A DNA stretch of 64,000 nucleotides from the NCBI RefSeq assembly GCF_014200375.1, contig NZ_JACHBP010000001.1:2294001-2358000 (forward strand), in the 5' to 3' direction. Below, piece by piece: positions 54,178-63,208 of the stretch. Position 1 is the stretch's first letter. Each line of letters opens with the position of its first letter. Origin of the DNA: Terrimesophilobacter mesophilus (GTDB taxonomy: Bacteria > Actinomycetota > Actinomycetes > Actinomycetales > Microbacteriaceae). Position numbers and translations under genes: made by a program. The notes below the pieces were generated by a model. The model did not search any database. It was not told where the DNA came from and worked only from the letters and a program-made list of their open reading frames with translations.

Positions 54178-55671
54178 TCAGCAGCGCAGCATCCGTTTTT
54201 CTATCGCATCGGCGAGCATTGTCGGTGACTTCGTCGCTGGTCGCCACGGCGCGCCATGGCTGATCCAGGGCGGCGGTTTGACGTGCGGGGCACCACCGAT
54301 CATCCTGATCTGCCAGCCCGAGGTCTCGATCGTTCGGTGATGACTCCAGCAGAGCAAAACACCATTATCCGTATGAGTAGGTCCGTTGTTCTCGACGGGG
54401 TCCACGTGGTGGATTTCGCACCAGGCTGCGGGGATCGTGCATCCGGGGATCACGCATCCGCCGTCGCGAGCGATGATCGCCCGGCGCTGCGCGGGGGTGA
54501 AGCAGCGCTGCGGTGAACCGAGGCCGTGGATGCTGCCGTAGGCGTCGATCGACACGAGCTGGTAGCCGCCGCTGCACGCGAGGTGCCGGATCGTCGTCAT
54601 CGAGACATCCGACTTCGCCCCATCGATGTGGCCGCGGCCATGGCCGGCCTCGAGGTCCGCGTCGCGCACCGTCACCAGCACCGTCGGCGCCGCGCCACCG
54701 ATCGTCGGCGGCTCATCGCTGCGGGAGTAGTGGTCGACCATCGCAGCGACCACATCGTGACGCTGCTGGTCGCGACTGCGTGGATCCGCCTCGGCATCGA
54801 CCTCGGCCTGCTCCTCCGCGGTACGGAACTCGGTCGTCACGCGCGGCGACAGGTACGCGTCGAACAGTCGGTTGAGCTTCGCGGCGATCTCCGGCATGAG
54901 CGCGAAACGTCCACGCACCAGCCCACCGCTCAGCGTTCCTGCCTCGAAACCGCGCGCGTTCCAGGCGCGTCGCTCGACCGGCTCCATGCCGTCCGGGTCG
55001 AGGTAGGCCTGCCAGACCATCGCCTGCTGGCGGATCTCATCCGCCGTGCACGCGGTCGGCACCAGATCGCTCGTCCCGATCGCGGCGGCCACGAGTTCTT
55101 CCTCCGCCGCGCGCACCTCCTCCACGCCCCCACGACGCAGGGTGGGCTGGATGCCGACCACGATCGCGCTCGCGGCGTCCACTCCGATGAGTCCGGCCTC
55201 GAGGGCATCGGCGATGGACGGAAATCGGGGAGCGCGTGCCACCCCTGGCTCGGCAAGGTCCGTGCGGGTGAACTGTCCGAGCTTGATGCGCCGCGCGGCG
55301 GTCGCGCCGGAAACCCTCGTCACCCGCTCGATGAGCTCCGCCGCATTGCGGCAACCCTTACGTGCGGCCAACCCCTCGGCCCGACAGACGACGAGCGATC
55401 GAGCTGATATCTCTGCGGCGGCCTCCACGCGCAGCGCATCCACGTAACGCCCGAGATGCTCGACCGCTCCCGTGACATTGAGCAACTCGTCGTCGCGGAG
55501 ACCCTGAACGGCGCGCGCGGGAAGTGCCGCAGCGAGCCGCAGGGCCATGCTCCGCAGCGCATCCGAAGCCAGTGCATCCGAGCCCAGCGCATCCGCAATC
55601 GGCGCATCCGGCACCACCGGATCGACGGCGCAAGTGGCCGACGAATCGAGGGTGGCGGTGGGGGAGGCCAT
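54178..55671 (-). CDS. DUF222 / 13E12-type HNH endonuclease
   Basis: This 497-residue protein has the N-terminal DUF222 domain (about residues 40-330) and a C-terminal HNH nuclease domain with CVIPGCTIP, WCEIHHVDP, NNGPT and LLCWSHHRTIE, all metal and catalytic residues present. Such genes are abundant and variable in actinobacteria and behave like selfish or repetitive elements, with unproven function. An Ala/Asp/Ser-rich run near residues 20-40 is encoded by a 15-bp repeat. Confidence 0.93.
   Translation of the reverse strand: MASPTATLDSSATCAVDPVVPDAPIADALGSDALASDALRSMALRLAAALPARAVQGLRDDELLNVTGAVEHLGRYVDALRVEAAAEISARSLVVCRAEGLAARKGCRNAAELIERVTRVSGATAARRIKLGQFTRTDLAEPGVARAPRFPSIADALEAGLIGVDAASAIVVGIQPTLRRGGVEEVRAAEEELVAAAIGTSDLVPTACTADEIRQQAMVWQAYLDPDGMEPVERRAWNARGFEAGTLSGGLVRGRFALMPEIAAKLNRLFDAYLSPRVTTEFRTAEEQAEVDAEADPRSRDQQRHDVVAAMVDHYSRSDEPPTIGGAAPTVLVTVRDADLEAGHGRGHIDGAKSDVSMTTIRHLACSGGYQLVSIDAYGSIHGLGSPQRCFTPAQRRAIIARDGGCVIPGCTIPAAWCEIHHVDPVENNGPTHTDNGVLLCWSHHRTIETSGWQIRMIGGAPHVKPPPWISHGAPWRPATKSPTMLADAIEKRMLRC
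55559..55618 (-). repeat. Four 15-bp units in the DUF222 gene
   Basis: Four units begin with GCATCCG on the plus strand at 55559, 55574, 55589 and 55604. On the coding strand they give DAL(G/A)S-like pentapeptides. The repeat preserves frame and is built around the GGATGC hexamer common in this DNA. Confidence 0.85.
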
Positions 55672-55760
55672 ACCACGATTGTAGCAAAAAGCGTAGATAG
55701 ATTCTACTGTATTGTCCTACTGTGGATAAAACAATCGAAGAAAGATGCGAACAAATCGAT

Positions 55761-57125
55761 CTACGATTCGGCGACCGTAGCCACCGGCCACTCCACGAGA
55801 TCCGCCTCCCAGGTATCGGGCTTCCCAATCGACCGAATCGGCTTGTACAGGCTGAACGCCGCGGCGCCGACGACGAAGAAGATCGCCATGATGCCCATCG
55901 CGAGGTTCACAGTGAGTCCCGCGAGCAGGGCGCCGGCCGCTACCGGGGCAATGGGAGCGATGGCGACGCCCGAGAGGTTCAATACCGCATTCATCCGACC
56001 CTGCAACCTGGAGGGTGTGATCACGCTCGCATAGCCGATGAGGCCTGAGTTGACCGCCGGGATCAGGAAGAGCGTGACGGAGATCCAGACCAGGTACTCC
56101 CAATACTCTGTCGAGAGCGCCATGGCCACCCCGCCGACCACGGCAAGGAGAATTCCCACAATGGCGAGTTTTCCTGCCGGGAATCGCTTCACGAGCGGAC
56201 CGGCGACCACCGCCCCGATGAGCATGGAAGCCCCGGCAGCTGCATCGATGAGGCCGATGAGGAACGGCTCCGTGTGGATCTGGATCAAGTGCAGGTTGAG
56301 CGCGAACATCATCCCGTTGAACCCAAGGTTGATGAGCGCGAAGATCCCGATTCCCGCTCGCAGGAACGGTACCGACCACACGAACTTCATGCCGTCAACG
56401 AGTGATCCCCACGCGCTCGTGCCCTTCGTGTGCGTGAGATCGCCGTTGAGCGGGCCCTTGACGAAAATCGTGCAGACAAGAACCACGACATATCCGAGCG
56501 TGCTTGCCAGGAATGGCACGATACGCCCGATGGAGTACAGGATGCCGCCCACCGGCCCGGAGACCAGCGACGCGACAGCCTGGCGCCCTTGCATCGCGGC
56601 CATCGCCGACCCCATCTGGTCCGCACGGACCACCTCCCGGATGCCGCCGGACTCGGCCGGCCCGAAGAACGATGCGACCACGGAGGCAAAGAACAACACA
56701 AGGGTGAGGTGCCATGGAGTCAGTGCTGACGCCGCGATGGCGACAACGAGTGACGCAAACAACACGAGGTCGATCGCCGAGCACAGGATGAGCAGCCTTC
56801 TGCGGTCGGTCCGATCCGCAATAGCTCCGGCGGGAAGGGTGGCGACCAGGTAGCCGAGTGCGCCCAGCGCGCTGATGAGCCCGGCGAGAAAGACGTCGCC
56901 GGTGAGCGCGAACGCGACGAGCGGTACAGCGAAGGTGGCGAAGCCCGAGCCGACGATCTGAGTCGTCTTTCCCGTCATGAGTAGCAGGTAATCGCGGTTG
57001 TGCCAGAGCGAGGGGCCGAGAGGATGTTTGAGCTTCGGAGCGTCGGTGCTGTCCACCTTGGCCGCCGTTTCGGCAGAAATGGCGGGGCTGGGCACGGTGT
57101 CGTCGCTCGCGGGGATGGAAGGCAT
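55761..57125 (-). CDS. Major facilitator superfamily transporter (MFS exporter type)
   Basis: This 454-residue protein has about twelve membrane helices and the loop motif AIADRTDRRRLLILCS between helices 2 and 3. It resembles the EntS/MFS_3 exporters. The first 50 residues are polar and cytoplasmic. ATG 57125 is taken as the start; the frame continues 12 codons further through the operator array, which argues against the longer form. It is divergent from an ArsR-type regulator, the usual pattern for a regulated efflux pump. Substrate unknown. Confidence 0.9.
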   Translation of the reverse strand: MPSIPASDDTVPSPAISAETAAKVDSTDAPKLKHPLGPSLWHNRDYLLLMTGKTTQIVGSGFATFAVPLVAFALTGDVFLAGLISALGALGYLVATLPAGAIADRTDRRRLLILCSAIDLVLFASLVVAIAASALTPWHLTLVLFFASVVASFFGPAESGGIREVVRADQMGSAMAAMQGRQAVASLVSGPVGGILYSIGRIVPFLASTLGYVVVLVCTIFVKGPLNGDLTHTKGTSAWGSLVDGMKFVWSVPFLRAGIGIFALINLGFNGMMFALNLHLIQIHTEPFLIGLIDAAAGASMLIGAVVAGPLVKRFPAGKLAIVGILLAVVGGVAMALSTEYWEYLVWISVTLFLIPAVNSGLIGYASVITPSRLQGRMNAVLNLSGVAIAPIAPVAAGALLAGLTVNLAMGIMAIFFVVGAAAFSLYKPIRSIGKPDTWEADLVEWPVATVAES

Positions 57126-57139
57126 GTCGAATACTGTAA

Positions 57140-57175
57140 TTGCGCACAAAGTCTTGCGCAATAGTTGTTGCGCAA
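57140..57175. promoter_or_regulatory. Three TTGCGCA(A/C) boxes at 14-bp spacing
   Basis: TTGCGCAC (57140-57147), TTGCGCAA (57154-57161) and TTGCGCAA (57168-57175) begin exactly 14 bp apart in the 66-bp space between the MFS gene and the ArsR-type gene. TTGCGCAA is its own reverse complement. The array is a strong candidate operator for the ArsR-type protein, controlling both directions. Confidence 0.75.
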
Positions 57176-57191
57176 TTGCTATGCTTGATCC

Positions 57192-57803
57192 ATGGTCACG
57201 CAGTCACACCGGGTCACGGACTCCGCCACACTGCGCGCCCTCGCGCATCCGCTGCGGCAGCGGATCCTCCTCGAACTGTCGGTCAGGCGGTCCCTGAGGG
57301 CGGCAGACCTGGCCGAAATCGTCGGCGAGCCCGCCAATGCGATCAGCTACCACCTTCGCTCGCTTGCAAAAGTCGGGTTGCTCGTCGAGGCCCCCGAGCT
57401 CGCGCGCGACAGCCGGGACCGCGTCTGGACTGTCGCGCATCCGGAAGGCGTGTACGTGCCGCCCGGACCGGATGACGACGCCCCGGATATCTTCGCAGAG
57501 CAGTTCCTGGCGTGGGTCAGGGACATGGTGATGGAGAAGGTGCCCGAAGACCCTCGTGCCATCCGCGGACGTTACACCGGTGCGGCGTTGCTGACCAAAG
57601 ACGAGGGTCGTCAGATGTTCCTCGAGATCGCCGAGGTGCTCGAGCGCTGGCGCGAGCACGGGATGGATGCCGCTGCGGCCAATCCGCAGGACCCCGATCG
57701 CGTCTTCCACTACACCGGGGCCTTCGTGGGAAACCGCGCTGATCCGGCGCGGCACGCCGACTCGGACGATGCCGCAGTACCGCCGACGTCGACCGTGACC
57801 TGA
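57192..57803 (+). CDS. ArsR-type winged-helix regulator
   Basis: This 203-residue protein has an N-terminal ArsR-like HTH (LRALAHPLRQRILLELS, then VGEPANAISYHLRSLAKVGL) and an extended C-terminal domain with no metal-binding Cys cluster. It probably represses the divergent MFS gene, binding the TTGCGCAA array that ends 16 bp before its start. Its inducer is unknown. Confidence 0.88.
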   Translation: MVTQSHRVTDSATLRALAHPLRQRILLELSVRRSLRAADLAEIVGEPANAISYHLRSLAKVGLLVEAPELARDSRDRVWTVAHPEGVYVPPGPDDDAPDIFAEQFLAWVRDMVMEKVPEDPRAIRGRYTGAALLTKDEGRQMFLEIAEVLERWREHGMDAAAANPQDPDRVFHYTGAFVGNRADPARHADSDDAAVPPTSTVT

Positions 57804-57836
57804 CGGGTCGACAGTGGTGTCGTTCATACTGGGGCG

Positions 57837-58415
57837 ATGACTGAGATCGCACTCTTCCATCACGCCCTCGGCCTCACACCGGGCATCGAGGCATTTGCCG
57901 AGACGCTTCGCGAGGCGGGCCACACCGTGCACACTCCGGATCTGTTCGAGGGCGAAACCTTCGCGACCATTGAGGATGGCGTGGGATTCGCCGGCGAGAT
58001 CGGCTTCGGGGAGATCATGGAACGCGCTCGCCGTGCGGTCGAACCGTTCCCTGCAGAACTCGTGTACATCGGATTCTCGCTCGGCGTCGTGTCGGCCCAG
58101 ATGCTCGCGCAGACTCGCGCCGGCGCGAAGGGCGCCGTGCTGTGCTACTCCTGCGTTCCGTTCTCCGAGTTCGGCGAATCGTGGCCGGATGGCGTCCCCG
58201 TGCAGATCCACGGTATGGATGCCGATCCCTACTTCGCCGAGGAGGGCGACCTGGAGGCGGCGCAGGACCTCGTCGCATCCACCGACCGGGCGGAACTGTT
58301 CGTGTATCCGGGGGACCAGCACTACTTCGCGGACAGCACGCTGCCGTCGTACCGACCGGAGGCCGCAGAACTGCTGATGAGCCGCGTACTGGCGTTCCTG
58401 TCCACGATCGACTGA
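57837..58415 (+). CDS. Dienelactone hydrolase family protein
   Basis: This 192-residue alpha/beta hydrolase is of the small DLH type. It shows YIGFSLGVVSAQML at the nucleophile region, an acidic HGMDADPYF and the His in PGDQHYFADS. The nucleophile elbow has Ser (GFSLG) where classical DLH has Cys, so the substrate may be an ester rather than a lactone. The stop codon lies within a 15-bp tandem duplication. Confidence 0.87.
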   Translation: MTEIALFHHALGLTPGIEAFAETLREAGHTVHTPDLFEGETFATIEDGVGFAGEIGFGEIMERARRAVEPFPAELVYIGFSLGVVSAQMLAQTRAGAKGAVLCYSCVPFSEFGESWPDGVPVQIHGMDADPYFAEEGDLEAAQDLVASTDRAELFVYPGDQHYFADSTLPSYRPEAAELLMSRVLAFLSTID

Positions 58416-58444
58416 TCCGCGGGACACTGATCCGCGGGACACTG
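58411..58444 (+). repeat. 15-bp tandem duplication at the hydrolase stop
   Basis: ACTGATCCGCGGGAC occurs at 58411-58425 and again at 58426-58440, followed by ACTG. The first copy contains the hydrolase TGA; the second lies just before the Smr-like gene and pushes it downstream. Confidence 0.95.
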
Positions 58445-58449
58445 GAAGT

Positions 58450-58704
58450 GTGAAACTCACCCTCGACCTGCACGACATCTACAACCGGGGCGTCGACATC
58501 GATCGGGCGCTCAACGACATCATGGCAGAGGCCGCAGCGAAGAAGGCGCCACTCGTCGAGATCATTCCCGGCAAGGGCTCCGGCGCGTTGAAGAAGAGAG
58601 TGCTGCGCTTCCTGGATCGGCCGGAGATCAAAGCGCAGTACCACCGGGTCGAGAAGGACTCGAAGAACTTCGGCCGCGTCTTCGTGCACTTCCGCTGGAA
58701 GTAG
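58450..58704 (+). CDS. Small Smr-domain protein
   Basis: This 84-residue protein consists of one Smr (MutS2 C-terminal type) domain: LDLHDIYNRGVDID at the start and the IIPGKGSGALKKRV loop in the middle, with HFRWK at the end. Smr domains bind or nick RNA/DNA; the LDLH motif is intact. It is a stand-alone domain, with GTG as start and a weak ribosome site. Confidence 0.88.
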   Translation: MKLTLDLHDIYNRGVDIDRALNDIMAEAAAKKAPLVEIIPGKGSGALKKRVLRFLDRPEIKAQYHRVEKDSKNFGRVFVHFRWK

Positions 58705-58743
58705 GAGCGTTCGAGCCTGTCGGGCATTGGCTATTCTTCGGAT

Positions 58744-59481
58744 GTGGCATCCATCGACCTGAACAGCGACCTCAGTGAGGAGGTCGGAGATGACGCCGCC
58801 ATGTTCGGCATCGTCACGAGCGCGAACATCGCGTGCGGATTCCACGCCGGCGGCCCCGAGAGCATGCTCGAGAGCGCCCAGCTTGCCGCCGAGAACCGGG
58901 TGAGCGTCGGGGCGCACCCTTCCTACCGCGACCGGGAGGGCTTCGGCCGGCGCGACCAGGACGTGGAGCCGGATGAGCTCCGGGCCGACATCCTCGAGCA
59001 GCTGGATGCGCTGACGAATGCCGCGGACATCGCCGACGTGCGCATCCGGTACCTGAAGCCGCACGGTGCCCTCTACAACCGCATCGTTGTCGACGCCAGG
59101 CAGGCGGATGCCGTGGCGCGCGCAGCACGCGACGCCATGCTGCCGATTCTCGGGCTCGGCGGGACGGAGCTCCACCTGGCGGCCGACCGGCTCGGCGTGC
59201 AGTTCTTCCGGGAGGCGTTCGTCGATCGGGCATACCGGCCGGACGGGTCGCTCGTGCCGCGGTCGGAGTCCGGCTCGGTCATCACCGACCCTGACGAGGC
59301 CGCGACGCGTGCCGTGCGCATGGTGGAGGACGGGACGGTTGTCGCGATCGACGGCACTCTCGTGCGTGTTCGACTCGACTCGCTCTGCGTGCACGGCGAC
59401 ACCCCCGGCGCGGTCGCCATGGCGGAACGTGTCCGCAGAGGGCTCGTCGCGGCGGGGATCGAGCTTCGGGCGTTCGCATGA
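58744..59481 (+). CDS. pxpA: 5-oxoprolinase subunit A (LamB/YcsF family)
   Basis: This 245-residue subunit has DLNSDLSEE at its N-terminus, IACGFHAGGP and YLKPHGALYN, all family marks. PxpABC uses ATP to open 5-oxoproline to glutamate. GTG 58744 starts it 39 bp after the Smr gene. It overlaps pxpB by ATGA. Confidence 0.95.
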   Translation: MASIDLNSDLSEEVGDDAAMFGIVTSANIACGFHAGGPESMLESAQLAAENRVSVGAHPSYRDREGFGRRDQDVEPDELRADILEQLDALTNAADIADVRIRYLKPHGALYNRIVVDARQADAVARAARDAMLPILGLGGTELHLAADRLGVQFFREAFVDRAYRPDGSLVPRSESGSVITDPDEAATRAVRMVEDGTVVAIDGTLVRVRLDSLCVHGDTPGAVAMAERVRRGLVAAGIELRAFA

Positions 59482-60107
59482 CGATCCTGCCGTTCGGCGA
59501 CCGGGCCGTTCTCGCCGAGTTCGCGGACCTGCGCGAGACGATGGCGGCGTTCCGCGCGTTCGAGGCGGGCCGGCGGCCGGGCATCGTCGAACTCGTGCCG
59601 GCCGCATCCACGGTGCTCGTGCGCATCGATCCCTCCCGGCTCTCACTGCTCGCGACAGAACAATGGATCATGAGCGTTCTGGAGCGGGGGAGTGCCGACG
59701 AGAGTGGCGACGGTGTCGGGAAGCCGTCCGTCACGATCCCCGTTCGCTACGACGGGCCGGATCTCGCGGATGCCGCTGCCGTTCTCGGAATCACCCCCGC
59801 GGAGCTCGTCTCGCGCCACTCGCTCGCGGAATGGCACTGCGCCTTCATCGGGTTCGCCCCCGGTTTCGCCTACCTCGTGAGCGAATATGCCGATTTCAGC
59901 ATGCCTCGGCGCGACACCTCTCGGACCACCGTCCCTGCCGGGTCGGTCGGACTTGCCGGCGAGTTCACCGGCATCTACCCGCGGTCGTCTCCCGGGGGAT
60001 GGCAGCTCATCGGCACGACCGATACGACGCTGTTCGACGAGTCGAGTCCGACCCCCGCCACCATCACCCCGGGGATGTCCGTGAGGTTCGAGGTCGTGGA
60101 ACCGTGA
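59478..60107 (+). CDS. pxpB: 5-oxoprolinase subunit B
   Basis: This 209-residue subunit is of the allophanate-hydrolase-subunit-1 type, with IPVRYDGPDLADAA and CAFIGFAPGFAYL. In the enzyme it forms, with PxpC, the ATP-dependent phosphorylating unit. It overlaps pxpA by ATGA and pxpC by GTGA. Confidence 0.95.
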   Translation: MTILPFGDRAVLAEFADLRETMAAFRAFEAGRRPGIVELVPAASTVLVRIDPSRLSLLATEQWIMSVLERGSADESGDGVGKPSVTIPVRYDGPDLADAAAVLGITPAELVSRHSLAEWHCAFIGFAPGFAYLVSEYADFSMPRRDTSRTTVPAGSVGLAGEFTGIYPRSSPGGWQLIGTTDTTLFDESSPTPATITPGMSVRFEVVEP

Positions 60108-60973
60108 GCGACCTCACCGTCATCCGGTCCGGCGCGCTCACGCTCGTCCAGGACCTCGGGCGCCCCGGTCTCGCGCACCTCGGGGTCGGCGCGTCGGGCA
60201 CCATGGACCGCGGTGCCCTCACCCTTGCCAACCGGCTGGTCGGCAATCCACCGGATGCGGCCGGGCTCGAGATCCTGCTGGGCGGTGCTGAGCTGAGGGC
60301 AGGGGGCGACGCGTGGATCGCGGTCACGGGCGCACGGGGAAGCGTGGCGATCGGCGGGCAGGAGGTGTCACCGAACGTGGCGACGCTGCTCGAGGCGGGC
60401 CGGGCGATCTCCTTCGGCCCGGCGGAGCATGGCATCCGGTACTACCTCTCCGTGCGCGGTGGGATCGACGTCGCCCCCGTGCTGGGTTCGCGGTCGCGGG
60501 ACACGCTCGCACACCTCGGTCCGGCGCCCATCGCTGACGGAGACAGCCTGCCCATCGGAAGCGCGCCCGGTGACCCGGTGCCGGTGATCGACACCGTGCC
60601 CGTCGACGTGCCCACTGACGGCACGGTGACACTCGAGGTGCGTCCGGGGCCACGGCGCGACTGGCTCGCCGCCGATGCCTGGGAAAGGCTGTTCGCAAGC
60701 GAATGGCGCGTGTCTGCGCGGTCGGACCGCTCCGGCATCCGGATCGACGGGCCAGAGCTCTCCCGCGTGGTGACCCGCGAGCTGCCGAGCGAGGGCATGA
60801 CCCCTGGCGCGATCCAGGTCTCCCCGGATGGTGCGCCCACGATCCTGGCGGTCGACCATCCGGTGACGGGAGGCTACCCGGTCATCGCGGTCGTGACGGA
60901 TGACTCGCTCGACCTGCTGGCGCAGCTGCGGCCCGGCCAGGGCATCCGGTTCCGACTCGCCACGGGTCGCTGA
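60104..60973 (+). CDS. pxpC: 5-oxoprolinase subunit C
   Basis: This 289-residue subunit is of the allophanate-hydrolase-subunit-2 type, with VQDLGRPGLAHLGVGASG at its N-terminus, SVRGGIDV and the C-terminal DHPVTGGYPVIA. It completes the three-subunit 5-oxoprolinase. GTG 60104 overlaps the pxpB stop; the open frame reaches back to 59066 but only in the shadow of pxpA and pxpB. Confidence 0.95.
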   Translation: MSDLTVIRSGALTLVQDLGRPGLAHLGVGASGTMDRGALTLANRLVGNPPDAAGLEILLGGAELRAGGDAWIAVTGARGSVAIGGQEVSPNVATLLEAGRAISFGPAEHGIRYYLSVRGGIDVAPVLGSRSRDTLAHLGPAPIADGDSLPIGSAPGDPVPVIDTVPVDVPTDGTVTLEVRPGPRRDWLAADAWERLFASEWRVSARSDRSGIRIDGPELSRVVTRELPSEGMTPGAIQVSPDGAPTILAVDHPVTGGYPVIAVVTDDSLDLLAQLRPGQGIRFRLATGR

Positions 60974-61013
60974 GTCCGCTGTCGTGCGCGGCGATCGACC
61001 CTAGGCTGGGCCC

Positions 61014-61904
61014 ATGACCTCCCCGCTGCGCGTGACCCGACTGCGCACATATCCGGTGAAGTCGTTCGCCGGCAACGACGTGGAAACCGCGGTCGTCGAG
61101 CCGTGGGGGCTCGCCGGCGACCGGCGCTGGGCGCTCGTGGATGTCACGGGGAGGAACGTGACGGCCAGGATGGTGCACGAGCTGCTCGGACTCCGCGCAG
61201 AGCCGGTCGACGATTCGACGATCCGCCTCTCCGATCGTGGGGGCGGGAGCCTGATGGTGTCGGTTCCCGTGGGTCGGGCCACCGTGGCCGTCGGTTTCTC
61301 CGGGCTCGATCAGGCGACGCCGGCCGACGACACCGCGAGCGCCTGGATCAGCGAACGCATCGGCATGGTTCTGCGCCTCGTGTGGCAGCCGGATCCGACC
61401 CTCCGCCCGATCGCCGAGAAGCACGGAGGCAGGCCCGGCGAGTCGCTCTCGCTCGCGGATGACGGCCCGCTCCTGCTCGTCACCGCGGCGTCGATGCACC
61501 AGCTCAATGACTGGGTCGCAGCAGAACAGGCGCTGCCCGACCTGCCCGACCTCGACCCCGGTGACCTGAGTGGCGACGCGAACCCAGAGGTGAGGCCACT
61601 CGACATCGTGCGCTTCCGGCCGAACGTGATCGTCGAGGGCGGAGAGCCGTTCGCCGAGGACGGGTGGGAAACCGTGCGGATTGGCGACGTGGAGTTCCGC
61701 AAGACCGTGCTGTGCGACCGCTGCGTCATGACCACCATCGAACCGACGACACTCGAGGGTGGCAAGGAACCGATTCGCACTCTCGCGCGTCACAGGCGCT
61801 GGGACGGCAAGACCTGGTTCGGCATCCGTCTCGCCCCGGTCGGGGTCCTCCCGCGCAGTGGAGTCTCGATCGCCGTCGATGACCGGGTCGAAGTCCTGAG
61901 TTAG
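61014..61904 (+). CDS. MOSC domain protein
   Basis: This 296-residue protein has an N-terminal beta-barrel domain (TYPVKSFAGNDV, GLAGDRRWALVD) and a C-terminal MOSC domain (FRPNVIVEGGEPF, FRKTVLCDRCVMTTI). The conserved Cys in LCDRC would carry the molybdenum cofactor sulfur or ligand. It resembles YcbX/mARC proteins that reduce N-hydroxylated compounds, but lacks their C-terminal ferredoxin domain. Its TAG overlaps the stop codon of the convergent E2 gene. Confidence 0.9.
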   Translation: MTSPLRVTRLRTYPVKSFAGNDVETAVVEPWGLAGDRRWALVDVTGRNVTARMVHELLGLRAEPVDDSTIRLSDRGGGSLMVSVPVGRATVAVGFSGLDQATPADDTASAWISERIGMVLRLVWQPDPTLRPIAEKHGGRPGESLSLADDGPLLLVTAASMHQLNDWVAAEQALPDLPDLDPGDLSGDANPEVRPLDIVRFRPNVIVEGGEPFAEDGWETVRIGDVEFRKTVLCDRCVMTTIEPTTLEGGKEPIRTLARHRRWDGKTWFGIRLAPVGVLPRSGVSIAVDDRVEVLS

Positions 61905-63208
61905 AGTCCGCCCAGCAGCGCGATCGGGTTCTGGACGCAGCGCGTCATGAACGCCATGAACTCGCTCGGAATGTCGCCGTCGCACACGCGGTGATCGAAC
62001 ACCATCGAGAGCACCATGATCTTGCGGACGACGATCTGTCCGTCGACGACCCAGGGGCGATCGAGGATGCGCCCGACACCGAGCATGGCGACCTCCGGCT
62101 GGTTGATGATGGGCGCTGAACCGTCCATCCCGAACCCGCCGTAGTTGTTGAGCGTGAAGGTGCCGCCACGCAACTGGTCGTTCGGGAAGTTGCCGGTCTT
62201 CGCCGTCTCCACGAGCGTCGTGAGCGCGTCGCGAAGGCCCTCGGTCGTCAGCTCTCCCGCGCCATGGATGACGGGAACCATGAGACCGCGCCCGGTCTGC
62301 GCCGCAACACCCAGGTTGATCGCGCTGTGCTGCACGATCTCGCCCGCGGCCATGTCGACGCTCGAATTCAGGATCGGCCACTGCTTGAGCCCGGCGACCA
62401 CGAAGCGAGCGAGCAGAGCATTGAGGCTCCAGCGTTCCCCCGTCGAGCGCTGCAGTTGCTCCTTCGCCTCGAGCAGTTCCGTCGCGTCGACATCGAGCCA
62501 GATCGTCGCCTCCGGGACCTCGCGGCGGGAGGCGGCCATGCGCTCCGCGACGACCTTGCGCAAGCCGGTGATCGGAATCCGGATGTCGCCGGCTGCGCTC
62601 GCGATCGCAGCCGGCTGTGCTGTGGCCGCCGAGGCGCGCGCTGTCGCAGCACCGTTCTCCGCGATCCTGCGTTCGACATCCGAGCGCAGGACGAGTCCGC
62701 CCTGGCCGCTGCCGGCGATGCTGTGCGCGGCGAAACCGTGGTCCCGAGCCAGCCTTCGCACGAGGGGGGAGACGACGGGGGACCTGCCCGCAGCGTCATC
62801 GCGCCGCCGGGGACTCGGGCTGGGGGCTGTTGCCGCCATCCCGCGCACTTCGGCCGTCTCCCGCGGTTCCTCGATCAGCCCGCGGCGCCCGAATCGGCCC
62901 GAAGGGACTGCCCTCCTGCCTGGGGCGGCATCACCGGATGGAGCGGCCGCCGCATCCGTCGCGCCCCCTTCGACGGCAACCGTCACGACCGCCTGGCCGG
63001 TGTGGATCGTGTCGCCAACCGCCGCGTGAAGCTTCTCCACCACTCCCGCGAAGGGGCACGGCAGCTCCACGATCGACTTGGCGGACTCGACCTCGATGAT
63101 CGGCTGGTCGACGACGACAGTGTCGCCCTCGGCCACGAGCCAGTTGACGATCTCCGCCTCGGTGAGCCCCTCGCCGAGGTCGGGGAGGATGAAGTCCCGG
63201 CTGGCCAT
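61901..63208 (-). CDS. Dihydrolipoamide acyltransferase (E2) of a 2-oxoacid dehydrogenase complex
   Basis: This 435-residue E2 has one lipoyl domain (residues about 1-80) with the lipoylated Lys in ESAKSIVELP, an Ala/Pro linker, a peripheral-subunit-binding domain (near residue 155, SPLVRRLARDHG) and a catalytic core ending with FDHRVCDGD. It transfers acyl groups to CoA. It could belong to a pyruvate or branched-chain complex. ATG 63208 shares a base with the E1-beta stop; ORF start upstream is ignored. Confidence 0.93.
   Translation of the reverse strand: MASRDFILPDLGEGLTEAEIVNWLVAEGDTVVVDQPIIEVESAKSIVELPCPFAGVVEKLHAAVGDTIHTGQAVVTVAVEGGATDAAAAPSGDAAPGRRAVPSGRFGRRGLIEEPRETAEVRGMAATAPSPSPRRRDDAAGRSPVVSPLVRRLARDHGFAAHSIAGSGQGGLVLRSDVERRIAENGAATARASAATAQPAAIASAAGDIRIPITGLRKVVAERMAASRREVPEATIWLDVDATELLEAKEQLQRSTGERWSLNALLARFVVAGLKQWPILNSSVDMAAGEIVQHSAINLGVAAQTGRGLMVPVIHGAGELTTEGLRDALTTLVETAKTGNFPNDQLRGGTFTLNNYGGFGMDGSAPIINQPEVAMLGVGRILDRPWVVDGQIVVRKIMVLSMVFDHRVCDGDIPSEFMAFMTRCVQNPIALLGGL

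Noticed and set aside
55559-55618. Possible iteron or origin repeats
   Set aside because: In-frame coding repeats within an intact DUF222 gene; no replication gene nearby.
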